A DNA stretch of 64,000 nucleotides, from contig NZ_JAPCZG010000003.1 in NCBI RefSeq assembly GCF_025938155.1, forward strand, positions 472,797 through 536,796, given 5' to 3'. The position numbers and the translations under genes were made by a program. This DNA comes from Novosphingobium sp. KCTC 2891. GTDB taxonomy: Bacteria > Pseudomonadota > Alphaproteobacteria > Sphingomonadales > Sphingomonadaceae. Shown here piece after piece: positions 49,426 to 57,963 of the stretch (positions within the stretch are counted from its first letter, which is position 1; the number at the start of each line of letters is the position of its first letter). The notes beneath the pieces were generated by a model. That model was not told the DNA's origin. It did not search any database and was given only the letters and a program-made list of their open reading frames with translations.

Positions 49426-49902
49426 ATGCAGTCAGACCAGAAACCCAGTGAACTGCCCGAAGCAGGATGGAAGCCGATTCAATTCAAGACGCCGTTTCTT
49501 GACGAGAGCGGCCCTTACTTCGTTCCGGCCGGCCCCATTGATCCGCTCGACAAGGGCAGCGGCGGGCTGGCAATCCGGGTGGTGCCAGATCACGTCAACT
49601 ACGTGGGCATTGCGCACGGCGGTGTGCTGGCAACCTTCGCCGACGTTGCCCTCAGCTACGAGCTCTATCGACTGGAGCCGGGCGGGCTGCCGGTCGTCAC
49701 GCTCAGCATGGGGGTCAACTACCTTGCAGCGGCGCGGCTGGGCGACTGGCTGACCAGCGAAGTGCGGATCGACCGACGCGGGCGGAAGGTCGCCCATGTC
49801 AGTGGCCGGATCCTGTGCGGCAGCACCCCGATCATGACGATGACCGGGGTCTACAACCTGCTGTCGGCAGCCGCCGACGGGAATGCCCCGAAGCAGGGGT
49901 AA
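49426..49902 (+). CDS. PaaI-type hotdog thioesterase
   Basis: A 158-residue hotdog-fold protein. The motif AHGGVLATFADVALSYELY covers the signature of PaaI/YbgC-like acyl-CoA thioesterases, with the typical HGG(V/A)xxxxxD. It may hydrolyse or quality-control acyl-CoA intermediates of the surrounding pathway. AGGAG lies five bases before the ATG. It follows lpdA closely. Confidence 0.8.
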   Translation: MQSDQKPSELPEAGWKPIQFKTPFLDESGPYFVPAGPIDPLDKGSGGLAIRVVPDHVNYVGIAHGGVLATFADVALSYELYRLEPGGLPVVTLSMGVNYLAAARLGDWLTSEVRIDRRGRKVAHVSGRILCGSTPIMTMTGVYNLLSAAADGNAPKQG

Positions 49903-49917
49903 TCCCGTCGCATTCGG

Positions 49918-50757
49918 TCAGTCCTTCTCGCGCGTGCGGTAGTCGCCGAAAGCCGTGTCGCGCTGGCTCAGGGCCTGGCTGACGCCGCCGCTCATCCGCT
50001 CAAATGCAGCACGGCTGGTTTCGGTGGTGAGCGCCAACGCCTGGATTTCGGTTCCGGCCCGGATCGCCGCGCGCAGGCCCATGATTTCCATTGCGCGGTG
50101 CACCGAGCGCTTGTTCATGGCCTGGACGTCGCTGGGAATGCGGGCAACCTGTCGCGCCATGTCGAGCACGGCATCTTCCAGTTCCGCGATGGGAAAGGCC
50201 CGGTTGGCAAAGCCCAGCCGTACCGCTTCGCGCCCGTCGATGGCGTTGCCGGTCAGCATCATCTCCATCGCCGCGCGCATGCCGCACAGCCAGGGGTGGA
50301 ACTGGTTGTCGGGCGGGCTCATCTCCCGCACCGGGGGATAGCCGATCTGCGCGTCTTCCGCGACGTAGACGAGGTCGCACGCAGTGGCGAGTTCCGACCC
50401 GCCGGCAAGGCACCAGCCATGCACTTGCGCGATCACCGGCTTGGCAAGATCCCAGACCCGGAACGCACCTTCCACGACATGGCGCGCCCAGTGCCCGCTG
50501 CCCGGTGCGGTGTGGAAGGGGTAGGGCGGCGCGCTGCCCCCCGCGAGGTCGTAGCCCGCGGAAAAGCAGGGGCCGGCCCCGCGCAGGATGGTCACGCGGA
50601 CATCGGGATTGGCGTCTCCCGCTTCCAGCAATTCAAACAGCCGCGCGCGCAGGGCATTGGACAGCGCATTGCGCTTGGCGGGGCGATTGAGCGTGAGGCG
50701 CTGCACCCCTTCGGCCGGGAAATCGACCAGAACCAGTTCTTCGCCGTCTTGTGCCAT
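49918..50757 (-). CDS. Crotonase-family protein lacking one catalytic glutamate
   Basis: A 279-residue crotonase. E122 is kept in LAGGSELATACD, but the second position, normally FGxPE, reads IGYPPVREMSPP (residues 138-149), so the second glutamate is missing. Such proteins often act as isomerases, hydrolases or lyases instead of hydratases. The ATG at 50757 is preceded by GAGGCGAGC. Oriented opposite to lpdA and the Rieske gene, with a 257-base promoter gap before the latter. Confidence 0.85.
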   Translation of the reverse strand: MAQDGEELVLVDFPAEGVQRLTLNRPAKRNALSNALRARLFELLEAGDANPDVRVTILRGAGPCFSAGYDLAGGSAPPYPFHTAPGSGHWARHVVEGAFRVWDLAKPVIAQVHGWCLAGGSELATACDLVYVAEDAQIGYPPVREMSPPDNQFHPWLCGMRAAMEMMLTGNAIDGREAVRLGFANRAFPIAELEDAVLDMARQVARIPSDVQAMNKRSVHRAMEIMGLRAAIRAGTEIQALALTTETSRAAFERMSGGVSQALSQRDTAFGDYRTREKD

Positions 50758-51014
50758 TCCGCTCGCCTCTTGTTTTCGATCGCTTGTCGGGCGCAGGGTG
50801 GCGGCCGGGGGATCGCGCGTCAATCCTGATGCGTGTTGCTGAATCGTGGCGGTGATGCGGACGTGGGCCGCGGCGTGTGCCGCGCGGGAAAACCGGTTGA
50901 GGGGAGGCTATCCACCGGCTGGCGCAAAAGATGGTGGATGGGCTTCACAAGTTTGCATGATGTGTTACTTTCTGTGGCGAGAGGACAAGGCCCAGAGCCG
51001 CCGGAGGTAACAAC

Positions 51015-52442
51015 ATGAACGTAGAAGCACGGAATTTCCGCACCGACCGGCATCCGGCGGAGACCTATGAGGAGATCCTCGAGCGCGATACCCGGCCGAT
51101 TCCCGAGCATCTGCGCGAAGGGCCGGTGCCCGACATCGGCACCGAGCCTGTCGATGTGGCGCGCTACATCGATCCGGCCTTTGCCCGGCTGGAGGAAAAG
51201 TACCTGTGGCCGCGCATCTGGCAGATGGCTTGCCGCGAGGAGGAAATCCCCAACGTCGGCGACACCTATGTCTATGAGATCGCGGGCAGGTCCCTCCTGG
51301 TCGTGCGACAGAAGGACGGCTCGATCCGTGCCTTCCACAATTCCTGCCTGCACCGCGGGCGCAAGCTGGCCACGCTGGGCGGCTGCAAGAACGAGTTCCG
51401 CTGCCCGTACCACGGCATAGCGTGGAACACCGACGGCAGCTTCAAGGACAACCCCATCGCCTGGGACTTTCCGCAGTGGCAGGGCAAGGACGTGTCGCTG
51501 CCCGAAGTGAAGGTCGGCACCTGGGGCGGCTTCGTATTCGTCAACCTGGACAAGGATGCGCCGCCGCTGGAGCAGGTGCTTGGCCCGCTTCCCGAGCATT
51601 TCGCCGGCTATGGTTACGAGGACCGGTACATCCATTTCCACGTGCAGAAGACCGTTGCCTGCAACTGGAAGGCGGCGGCGGAAGGCTTCATGGAAAGCCA
51701 TCACGCCATCACCACGCATCCGCAGCTGCTGCCCTATCTGGCCGACGTGAACAGCCAGTACGACATCCTCACCGACTACGTGACGCGGCAGTTCTCGGCG
51801 CAGATGGTGCCCAGCCCCTACAACGACCGGGAGATTACCGAGAACGAGGTGGTGCAGGCGGTTCTGGGCGTGGGTTCGCGCTCGGTGGTCGGCGGTGCCG
51901 GCAAGGACGCGATGAACGTGCCCGACGGCGAGACGGCGCGGACGTTCATGGCGGAATTCACGCGGCGCTCGCTCGGCGCGGATGACGGCCACGATTATTC
52001 CGCGGCGTCGGATGCTGAAATGGTCGATGCGCTGCTCTACAACGTCTTCCCGCACATGAGCTTCTGGGCCGGTTTCATGCCCAGCCTGGTCTATCGCTGG
52101 CGGCCGAACGGGCACGATCACGCGACCTCGATCATGGACATCTACATGCTGAAGCGCGTGCCCAAGGGCCAGCCGCGACCCCGGCCGGCGCCAGTGTTCG
52201 AGATCGGCCTTGACGAGAGCATGGTCGAATATGGCCCCAAGGCCGGTTTGTCGCCCGGTCTGGCTGCCGTTTTCGAGCAGGACATGAGCAACCTGCCGCA
52301 TGTGCAGACCGGCATGGAAGCGTCCGAGATCGGCGTCTGCCATCTCGGCCGCTACTCGGAACTGCGCATACGCAAGATGCACCAGATGCTCGACCAGACG
52401 ATCGCCGAAGGCAAGGCGAGGGACGCGGCTCAGGCCGGTTGA
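51015..52442 (+). CDS. Rieske non-heme iron oxygenase, catalytic alpha subunit
   Basis: A 475-residue oxygenase. The Rieske cluster ligands are C111-H113 (CLHRG) and C130-H133 (CPYHG). The mononuclear iron site has H230 and H235 (HHAITTH). The residue equivalent to the bridging aspartate of naphthalene dioxygenase is Glu227, not Asp. The rest is the usual catalytic domain. It hydroxylates or demethylates an organic substrate with electrons from a ferredoxin; a [2Fe-2S] ferredoxin is encoded 4 kb downstream. No beta subunit is adjacent. Good GGAGGTAAC precedes the ATG. Substrate unknown. Confidence 0.9.
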   Translation: MNVEARNFRTDRHPAETYEEILERDTRPIPEHLREGPVPDIGTEPVDVARYIDPAFARLEEKYLWPRIWQMACREEEIPNVGDTYVYEIAGRSLLVVRQKDGSIRAFHNSCLHRGRKLATLGGCKNEFRCPYHGIAWNTDGSFKDNPIAWDFPQWQGKDVSLPEVKVGTWGGFVFVNLDKDAPPLEQVLGPLPEHFAGYGYEDRYIHFHVQKTVACNWKAAAEGFMESHHAITTHPQLLPYLADVNSQYDILTDYVTRQFSAQMVPSPYNDREITENEVVQAVLGVGSRSVVGGAGKDAMNVPDGETARTFMAEFTRRSLGADDGHDYSAASDAEMVDALLYNVFPHMSFWAGFMPSLVYRWRPNGHDHATSIMDIYMLKRVPKGQPRPRPAPVFEIGLDESMVEYGPKAGLSPGLAAVFEQDMSNLPHVQTGMEASEIGVCHLGRYSELRIRKMHQMLDQTIAEGKARDAAQAG

Positions 52443-52456
52443 ACAGACGCGGACCG

Positions 52457-52499
52457 GCCCATTGCCCGCGCCGACCTTGTGGTCGGGCGGGCAATGGGC
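52457..52499 (+). other. Strong hairpin between the Rieske gene and the transporter gene
   Basis: GCCCATTGCCCG at 52457-52468 pairs with CGGGCAATGGGC at 52488-52499. C52469 pairs with G52487 and CCGACC (52471-52476) with GGTCGG (52481-52486), leaving one bulge and a TTGT loop. No T-run follows. Likely acts as an mRNA-stability element or as a partial terminator after the oxygenase gene. Confidence 0.6.
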
Positions 52500-52593
52500 A
52501 GGCCGCTGGGAGAGGGCGCTGGCCCATGGATTTGGCGAAATGCGCGATCCGGCTGTCCTGGCGGACAGTCGGCCGGCATGGTGCGTCATCGTG

Positions 52594-53952
52594 ATGCACG
52601 CCCCTGAACAGCGGGGGGCAGGCCGCGTGGACGGGGTATCCCCACCGCGGGCAGGCACCGCCTATGCCTGGTACGTGGCCGGGTTCCTTACGGTGGCATC
52701 GACAGTGTCGATCATCGACCGGCAGATCCTGGCTTTGATGATCGGTCCGGTGAAGCGGGATCTCGCCGCCACCGACACGATGATGGGCCTGCTCGGCGGG
52801 CTGGCGTTCACGCTTTTCTACACCTTGCTCACGCTGCCGATCGCGTGGCTGGCAGACCATGCGAGCCGGCGCCGCATCATCGCACTGGGCATTTTCTTCT
52901 GGAGCCTTGCCACGGTGGGCTGCGGGCTGGCCGCCAGTTATGGGCAATTGTTCGCCGCTCGGGCCACGGTTGGCATTGGCGAGGCGGCGCTGGGGCCGGC
53001 GGCGATTTCCCTGCTGTCGGACTATTTCGACCGGCGCCGCCTGCCGATGGCGATCGCGGTCTTCGGTGCGGCGCCGTTCATCGGCGTGGGTCTTGCCAAT
53101 CTGGCGGGTGGCTATCTGGTCCAGTGGCTGGAAGCGCAGCCGCGGCTGGCCTTGCCGCTGCTGGGCGAAGTGCGATCATGGCAGGCAATGTTCGTGATCG
53201 TGGGCTTGCCGGGGCTGGTGCTGGCAGCACTGTCGCTGACCGTGCGCGAGCCGGCACGCAAGGGGCGGATCGAGAACGGGCAAGCGCTCGACTTTCGCGG
53301 CGTGCTGCGGTTCTTCGCGGCCCGGCGTGGCTTCTTCGGCTGGCACTTCGCGGGGTTCACCGCGCTGGCGATCCAGGGCTGGGCGCTGTTCTACTGGGTG
53401 GTGGAGTTCTTCCTGCGCGAACATGGCGCCGACCGTGCAGGCACCGGCCTTGCCTTTGGCCTGATCGCCTTGTTCGTGGGATTGGCGGGCGGACTGCTCG
53501 CCGGCCGCATGGCGAAAGGCATGATGGACGCCGGCCGCCCCGATGCGACCATGCGCCTTGTTCTGGTGGCGTGCCTGGCGCTCGCGGTGGTTGGCGTCGC
53601 GGCGTTCCTGGTGCCCGGCTCTGGCCTGGCGATGACGCTGGTTGCGGCGGCGATCTTCTTCATGGGCTGGCCCAACGGGCTGGGCTCCGCCGCGTTGCAG
53701 TTCGTCGTGCCCAACGAACTCAAGGGGCGGACCATGGCGCTCTACTTCGTCGTGGTGAATTTCCTCAGCTACACGCTCGGCCCCCTGCTGGGTGGCCTGA
53801 TCGGCGATGTCGTTTTCGGCGGTGGTGCGTTGGGGCCGACGCTCGCGCTCATGGCCGCGATCAACTACCCGCTCGCCGCCTTCTGCATCTGGCGCAGCCT
53901 GCCCCATTTCCGCGCCGCGCTCGGCTCCGCCGAGGCCTGGCGCGCCGATTGA
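52594..53952 (+). CDS. Major facilitator superfamily transporter
   Basis: A 452-residue protein with 12 predicted transmembrane helices, an ADHASRRR loop 2-3 motif (GxxxDRxGRR-like) and the sequence typical of the sphingomonad spinster/hexuronate-like MFS group (VSIIDRQILALMIGPVKRDL). It probably imports the substrate degraded by the neighbouring genes. The exact start is uncertain: ATG at 52594 is used, ATG at 52540 and GTG at 52627 are in frame, and none has a clear ribosome binding site. The last codon is followed after 18 bases by the acyl-CoA synthetase gene. Confidence 0.82.
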   Translation: MHAPEQRGAGRVDGVSPPRAGTAYAWYVAGFLTVASTVSIIDRQILALMIGPVKRDLAATDTMMGLLGGLAFTLFYTLLTLPIAWLADHASRRRIIALGIFFWSLATVGCGLAASYGQLFAARATVGIGEAALGPAAISLLSDYFDRRRLPMAIAVFGAAPFIGVGLANLAGGYLVQWLEAQPRLALPLLGEVRSWQAMFVIVGLPGLVLAALSLTVREPARKGRIENGQALDFRGVLRFFAARRGFFGWHFAGFTALAIQGWALFYWVVEFFLREHGADRAGTGLAFGLIALFVGLAGGLLAGRMAKGMMDAGRPDATMRLVLVACLALAVVGVAAFLVPGSGLAMTLVAAAIFFMGWPNGLGSAALQFVVPNELKGRTMALYFVVVNFLSYTLGPLLGGLIGDVVFGGGALGPTLALMAAINYPLAAFCIWRSLPHFRAALGSAEAWRAD

Positions 53953-53970
53953 GCCAAAGAGGGAGATCCG

Positions 53971-55515
53971 ATGTCGCTTGTCGCCGCCGACCGCGCGAAG
54001 ACCACGCCCGATGACCTTGCCGTTACCGACGGCAGGTTGACGCTGACCTGGTCGGAACTCGACCCTTTCATCAACCGTGCCGCCAACGCGCTCCTGGGCG
54101 AAGGGCTGGGGCAGCCGCCTCGCGCGGCGGTTTTCGCGCACAATTCTGCCGAGTGCGCGCTGGCCTACCTTGCCCTGTTGCGCGCGGGTGTTTCGGGCGT
54201 GCCGGCCAACTTCCACCTGACCGCGGACGAACTGGCCTACATCCTCGAGGACAGCGGCGCGCGGTTGCTGTTCGTCGGGCCTGAGACGGCAGACATCGGC
54301 GTTCAGGCAGCGCGCGCGGCCGGGATCGACCGGGTGGTCGGATGGCGCTGTGCGGGCGTTGAGGGCGTGACGGCGTGGGAGGACTGGCTTGCCGCGGCCA
54401 GCGATGCGCCGCCGCCGGAAACGATGCCGCCGCTGCCCTATATGCATTACACTTCGGGAACGACGGGCCGCCCGAAAGGCACGGAAACGCCCCCGAGCAT
54501 GTTCCCGCGTGAGGCGGACGTGACCGGCCTGTTTCGTGCCTTGCGTGAACTGGTCGAGGCAGCCGCGCCGGGGCCGGCGCTGCTGGTCGGCCCGAATTAT
54601 CACACGGGGCCGCTCGGCTCGATCCGCCAGCTGGCGGGGGGACGGCCACTGGTCGTTCTGCCCAGGTTCGATGCCGAACAGATCCTGGCGGCGGTGGAGA
54701 AGCACAGGGTCGCCACGATGGTGATGGTGCCCACGCACTTCCAGCGGCTGCTGGCGCTGCCGGACGAGGTGCGTGGCCGCTATGACGTGTCGAGCCTGCA
54801 ACTGGTGCCGCACACGGGCGCGGCCTGCCCGGTCGATGTGAAGCGGGCAATGATCGCGTGGTGGGGGCCGGTGTTCGTCGATGCCTATGGCGCGACCGAG
54901 GCTGGCACGACCAACATGATTACGTCCGAGGAGTGGCTGCTGAAGCCCGGCTCAGTTGGCAAGCCGGTGCCCCCGCTGGAAATGGTGGTGGTGGCCGAGG
55001 ATGGCACGCGGTTGGGGGCCAATGCGGTGGGCCAGCTTTATTTCCGCGATCCCAGCGGCCGGGGCATCGTCTATCACAACGATCCGGAAAAGACCGCAGC
55101 GGCACACATCGAGCCCGGCGTGTTTACGCTGGGCGAGATCGGTTACGTCGATGATGACGGCTATGTGTTCATCACCGACCGCTCGTCGGACATGATCGTC
55201 TCGGGCGGGGTCAACATCTATCCGGCCGAGATCGAGCAGGTGCTGATCACCCATCCCGCGGTCGAGGACGTGGCGGTGATCGGCGTGCCAAACCCCGACA
55301 TGGGCGAGGAAGTGAAAGCCCTGGTCGTGCTCCGGCCCGGCGTTGGCGTGACTCCGGCGGAACTGGGCAGCTACGCCCGCAAACGGCTCGCCCGCTACAA
55401 GCAACCGCGCAGCATCGACGTGGTCGATACGGTTGGCCGCAACGCCATGGGCAAGGTCAACAAACGCGAACTGCGAAGGCCGTTCTGGCCCTCCGACCGG
55501 ACGATCGGGGGCTGA
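53971..55515 (+). CDS. Acyl-CoA synthetase (AMP-forming)
   Basis: A 514-residue ANL-family enzyme that activates a carboxylic acid to its CoA thioester. The AMP-binding motif MHYTSGTTGRPKGTE, the A5 motif YGATEAGT, GEIGYVDDDGYVFITDRSSD and the catalytic lysine in GKVNKRELR are all present. The substrate could be a steroid or terpenoid side-chain acid, but this is inference. GGGAG precedes the ATG. Co-oriented and closely spaced with the transporter and the following SDR. Confidence 0.92.
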   Translation: MSLVAADRAKTTPDDLAVTDGRLTLTWSELDPFINRAANALLGEGLGQPPRAAVFAHNSAECALAYLALLRAGVSGVPANFHLTADELAYILEDSGARLLFVGPETADIGVQAARAAGIDRVVGWRCAGVEGVTAWEDWLAAASDAPPPETMPPLPYMHYTSGTTGRPKGTETPPSMFPREADVTGLFRALRELVEAAAPGPALLVGPNYHTGPLGSIRQLAGGRPLVVLPRFDAEQILAAVEKHRVATMVMVPTHFQRLLALPDEVRGRYDVSSLQLVPHTGAACPVDVKRAMIAWWGPVFVDAYGATEAGTTNMITSEEWLLKPGSVGKPVPPLEMVVVAEDGTRLGANAVGQLYFRDPSGRGIVYHNDPEKTAAAHIEPGVFTLGEIGYVDDDGYVFITDRSSDMIVSGGVNIYPAEIEQVLITHPAVEDVAVIGVPNPDMGEEVKALVVLRPGVGVTPAELGSYARKRLARYKQPRSIDVVDTVGRNAMGKVNKRELRRPFWPSDRTIGG

Positions 55516-55547
55516 CCGGGCAATATCCAGAAAACAAGGAGAGGAAT

Positions 55548-56348
55548 ATGCGGCTTGAAGGAAAGCGCGCCGTCGTGCTGGGCGCGGCTGGTGCCAACAA
55601 CATGGGCCAGGTTATCGCGCGGCGACTGATCGCCGAAGGCGCCAGCGTGCTGGTGGCCGGGCGCAAACCCGAGCATCTGGAGGCATTCGTTGCCGCGCAC
55701 CCCGGCAAGGGATTCATGGCGCTGTGCGACATTACCCGGAAGGCCGACAACGAGGCGCTGGCGAAGTCCGCCGCCGAGCAGATGGGCGGCGTGGACATCG
55801 CCGTCAACGCGACCGGCTGGGGCCTGCTCAAGCCGTTTCTGGAGACGACCGAGGACGAATTGCAGCGTATCGGCGATCTTCAGTTCAAGGGGCCGTTCCT
55901 GTTCTTCCAGGCGATGATCGAGGCGATGGCGCAGGGTGGATCGCTGATCCAGATCTCGTCGGCAACCGCGACGATCATGCTCAACGATCACGCCGCCTAC
56001 ATGGGCACCAAGGCGGGGACCGACCATGTGATCCGCTGCATCGCCAACGAATTCGGCGCGCGGGGGATCAAGGCGAACTCGATCTCGCCCGGACTGACCG
56101 AGACGCCGATGACCGCCGCCAACGGTCGCACGCCCGGCCTGTGGGAAGCCTTCGTGCCTTCCTATCCGATGGGCCGGGTCGGCACGTCCGACGACATCGC
56201 CGCGGCAGTGGTGTGGCTCGCGTCCGACGAGTGCTTCATGACCGGGCAGAACTTGCAGGTGAACGGCGGCCTGACGCTGCGCCGCAACCCGTGGAAGCAC
56301 GAGATCGAGGCATCCGTCGTCGCGGCGATGCAGCAACTCTCCACCTGA
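55548..56348 (+). CDS. Short-chain dehydrogenase/reductase
   Basis: A 266-residue SDR. The cofactor region reads VLGAAGANNMGQVIARRL, a stretched GxxxGxG, with AGRK for NADP preference. The catalytic serine is in ISSATATIM and the Tyr/Lys are in YMGTK. The C-terminus has MTGQNLQVNGGLTLR. It probably oxidises a 3-hydroxyacyl-CoA or a ring/side-chain hydroxyl in the degradation pathway. AAGGAGAGG precedes the ATG. Same orientation as the synthetase. Confidence 0.88.
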   Translation: MRLEGKRAVVLGAAGANNMGQVIARRLIAEGASVLVAGRKPEHLEAFVAAHPGKGFMALCDITRKADNEALAKSAAEQMGGVDIAVNATGWGLLKPFLETTEDELQRIGDLQFKGPFLFFQAMIEAMAQGGSLIQISSATATIMLNDHAAYMGTKAGTDHVIRCIANEFGARGIKANSISPGLTETPMTAANGRTPGLWEAFVPSYPMGRVGTSDDIAAAVVWLASDECFMTGQNLQVNGGLTLRRNPWKHEIEASVVAAMQQLST

Positions 56349-56411
56349 AACCAGCCTGCGGGGCGGTCGGTGCCCGCCCCACCTTTCGGCATCAGAGAAG
56401 GGAAAACGGAT

Positions 56412-56678
56412 ATGTCCGACACGCCAGCCGGGGACCGCAAGCGGCTGGAACTGCTGAAGCTGCTTGCCGAAGATGAGCGCGTGCGGACGCGGGGCCGGTC
56501 CGTTGCCCCAGACCCGATCAGTCGGCTGCGGGAGCGAAGGCCAGCAACCCGTCGAGATCCTTCTTCAGTCGCACCTGGCAGGCAAGGCGCGAGCCGGGCG
56601 CCCGGTCGAGCAGGTCAAGCAACTGGTCCTCGGCGGCGTGCGGCGGGCCTACGCGATCGGTCCACGCCGGGTCGATGA
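56412..56678 (+). pseudogene. Short ORF with good ribosome binding site, probably a truncated gene start
   Basis: GAAGGGAAAACGGAT leads to ATG 56412. The first ~30 residues (MSDTPAGDRKRLELLKLLAE) look like a real N-terminus of a lost gene. The rest becomes Arg/Pro-rich and runs antisense to the ferredoxin gene from 56518, so it is not a credible protein. It may be the scar of a deletion between the SDR and ferredoxin genes. Low confidence. Confidence 0.3.
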
Positions 56679-56832
56679 TGACGTGGCACGTGGCGCAGGC
56701 GCACGAGCCGCCGCATTCCGCGCGAATGCCCGGTATGCCGGCGCGCACGCCCACTTCCATCAGGCTGTAGCCTTCACGGCCGAAGGCGCGCTGGCGGGTT
56801 CCATCGGGCAGCACAAACTCGACTTCGATCAT
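56518..56832 (-). CDS. [2Fe-2S] ferredoxin (adrenodoxin-like)
   Basis: A 104-residue ferredoxin. The cluster motif is CGGSCACATC (Cys at 40, 44 and 47 approx.) plus a later cysteine in LACQV. Adrenodoxin/putidaredoxin-type sequence (SLMEVGVRAGIPGI). It likely feeds electrons to the Rieske oxygenase or a P450; no ferredoxin reductase is present in this window. Transcribed with the MDR gene upstream, which is 12 bases away. Confidence 0.9.
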   Translation of the reverse strand: MIEVEFVLPDGTRQRAFGREGYSLMEVGVRAGIPGIRAECGGSCACATCHVIIDPAWTDRVGPPHAAEDQLLDLLDRAPGSRLACQVRLKKDLDGLLAFAPAAD

Positions 56833-56844
56833 TCAACGTCCATG

Positions 56845-57843
56845 TCAATCGGCGACCCTGATCAACAGTTTGCCGCGGTTTTCGCCGCGGAACAGGCGCA
56901 TCAGCGTCTGCGGCGCGTTCTCCAAACCATCCACGACTTCGTCCCGTTGCACAATTCGCTTTTCGGCCAGCCAAGTGCGCAGGCGATCGCGGCCGATGTC
57001 GTGATCGTCGGCGAAGTCCGACAGGAGGAATCCCTCCATCCGCGCGCTCTTGAACACGATGTTGAAGTAGCTTGCCGGGCCGGGCGGGCGACCGCCCTGC
57101 TGGTAGCGCGCAATGCCGCCGCAGATCACGACGCGGGCCTTGCGGGCGATGCGCGCGAGCAGGTCGTCAAGCATCTGGCCGCCGACGTTGTCCCACAGCA
57201 CATCGATGCCGCCCGGGGCGAGTTCGCGCACCCGCTGCTTGGGGTTTTCCGCCTTGTAGTCAATGGCGTGGTCGAACCCGAGTTCGTCGGTCAGCCAGCG
57301 GCACTTGTCCGCTCCGCCCGCCAGGCCGATGACGCGGCATCCTGCGATCTTGCCGATCTGTCCCACGATCGAGCCGACGCCGCCGCCCGCTCCGGTCACT
57401 ACGAGCGTGTCGCCCGGTTGCGGCACGCCGATGCGGGCAAGGCCGAAATAGGCCGTCAGGCCGCTCGATCCCAGCAGACCGAGCGCCAGCCGCGGAGCAT
57501 CGGGTTCGTCGCGGACCCGGCGCATCGCGCTGGCCTCCACCACCATCTCGTCGGACCAGCCGAGCGTTCCCTGGACAAGATCGCCAGGGGCAAATTCAGC
57601 GGCGCGGCTTTCCAGAACGCGGCCTACGCCGCCTGCCGGCATCACGCCCCCGATTTCGGTAGGCGCGGCATAGCCGGCCACGTTTTCCATCCAGCCCTTC
57701 TGGGCCGGATCGCAGGACAACATCAACACTTGTACGCGAATCGCACCCTCCCGCAGCGCAAGCTCGGGCGGGGCGGAATCCCTCTCGAAATCCCCGATTC
57801 GCAGTTCCCTGCCGATCGGGCGGGCAGCTATCTTCCAGCGCAT
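56845..57843 (-). CDS. MDR-family NADP-dependent oxidoreductase
   Basis: A 332-residue medium-chain reductase without the zinc-binding cysteines. The Rossmann motif GAGGGVGSIVGQIGKIAG is central. The sequence resembles the leukotriene B4 dehydrogenase / CurA group that reduces alpha,beta-unsaturated carbonyls. Two in-frame ATGs lie at 57849 and 57843; AGGAGG sits eight bases from 57843 but only two from 57849, so the shorter form is chosen. Co-transcribed with the ferredoxin. Confidence 0.87.
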   Translation of the reverse strand: MRWKIAARPIGRELRIGDFERDSAPPELALREGAIRVQVLMLSCDPAQKGWMENVAGYAAPTEIGGVMPAGGVGRVLESRAAEFAPGDLVQGTLGWSDEMVVEASAMRRVRDEPDAPRLALGLLGSSGLTAYFGLARIGVPQPGDTLVVTGAGGGVGSIVGQIGKIAGCRVIGLAGGADKCRWLTDELGFDHAIDYKAENPKQRVRELAPGGIDVLWDNVGGQMLDDLLARIARKARVVICGGIARYQQGGRPPGPASYFNIVFKSARMEGFLLSDFADDHDIGRDRLRTWLAEKRIVQRDEVVDGLENAPQTLMRLFRGENRGKLLIRVAD

Positions 57844-57963
57844 TTTCATCGCCTCCTGAAAAAAGTTGATGCGCGATGCAAAATGTTGTGTAGCCCTCTC
57901 AAGGACAAAGCAAGGCAGGATTGCGAGTCCGCAGGTGCCGCCAGCCTTTACGAGCGAACCGAC

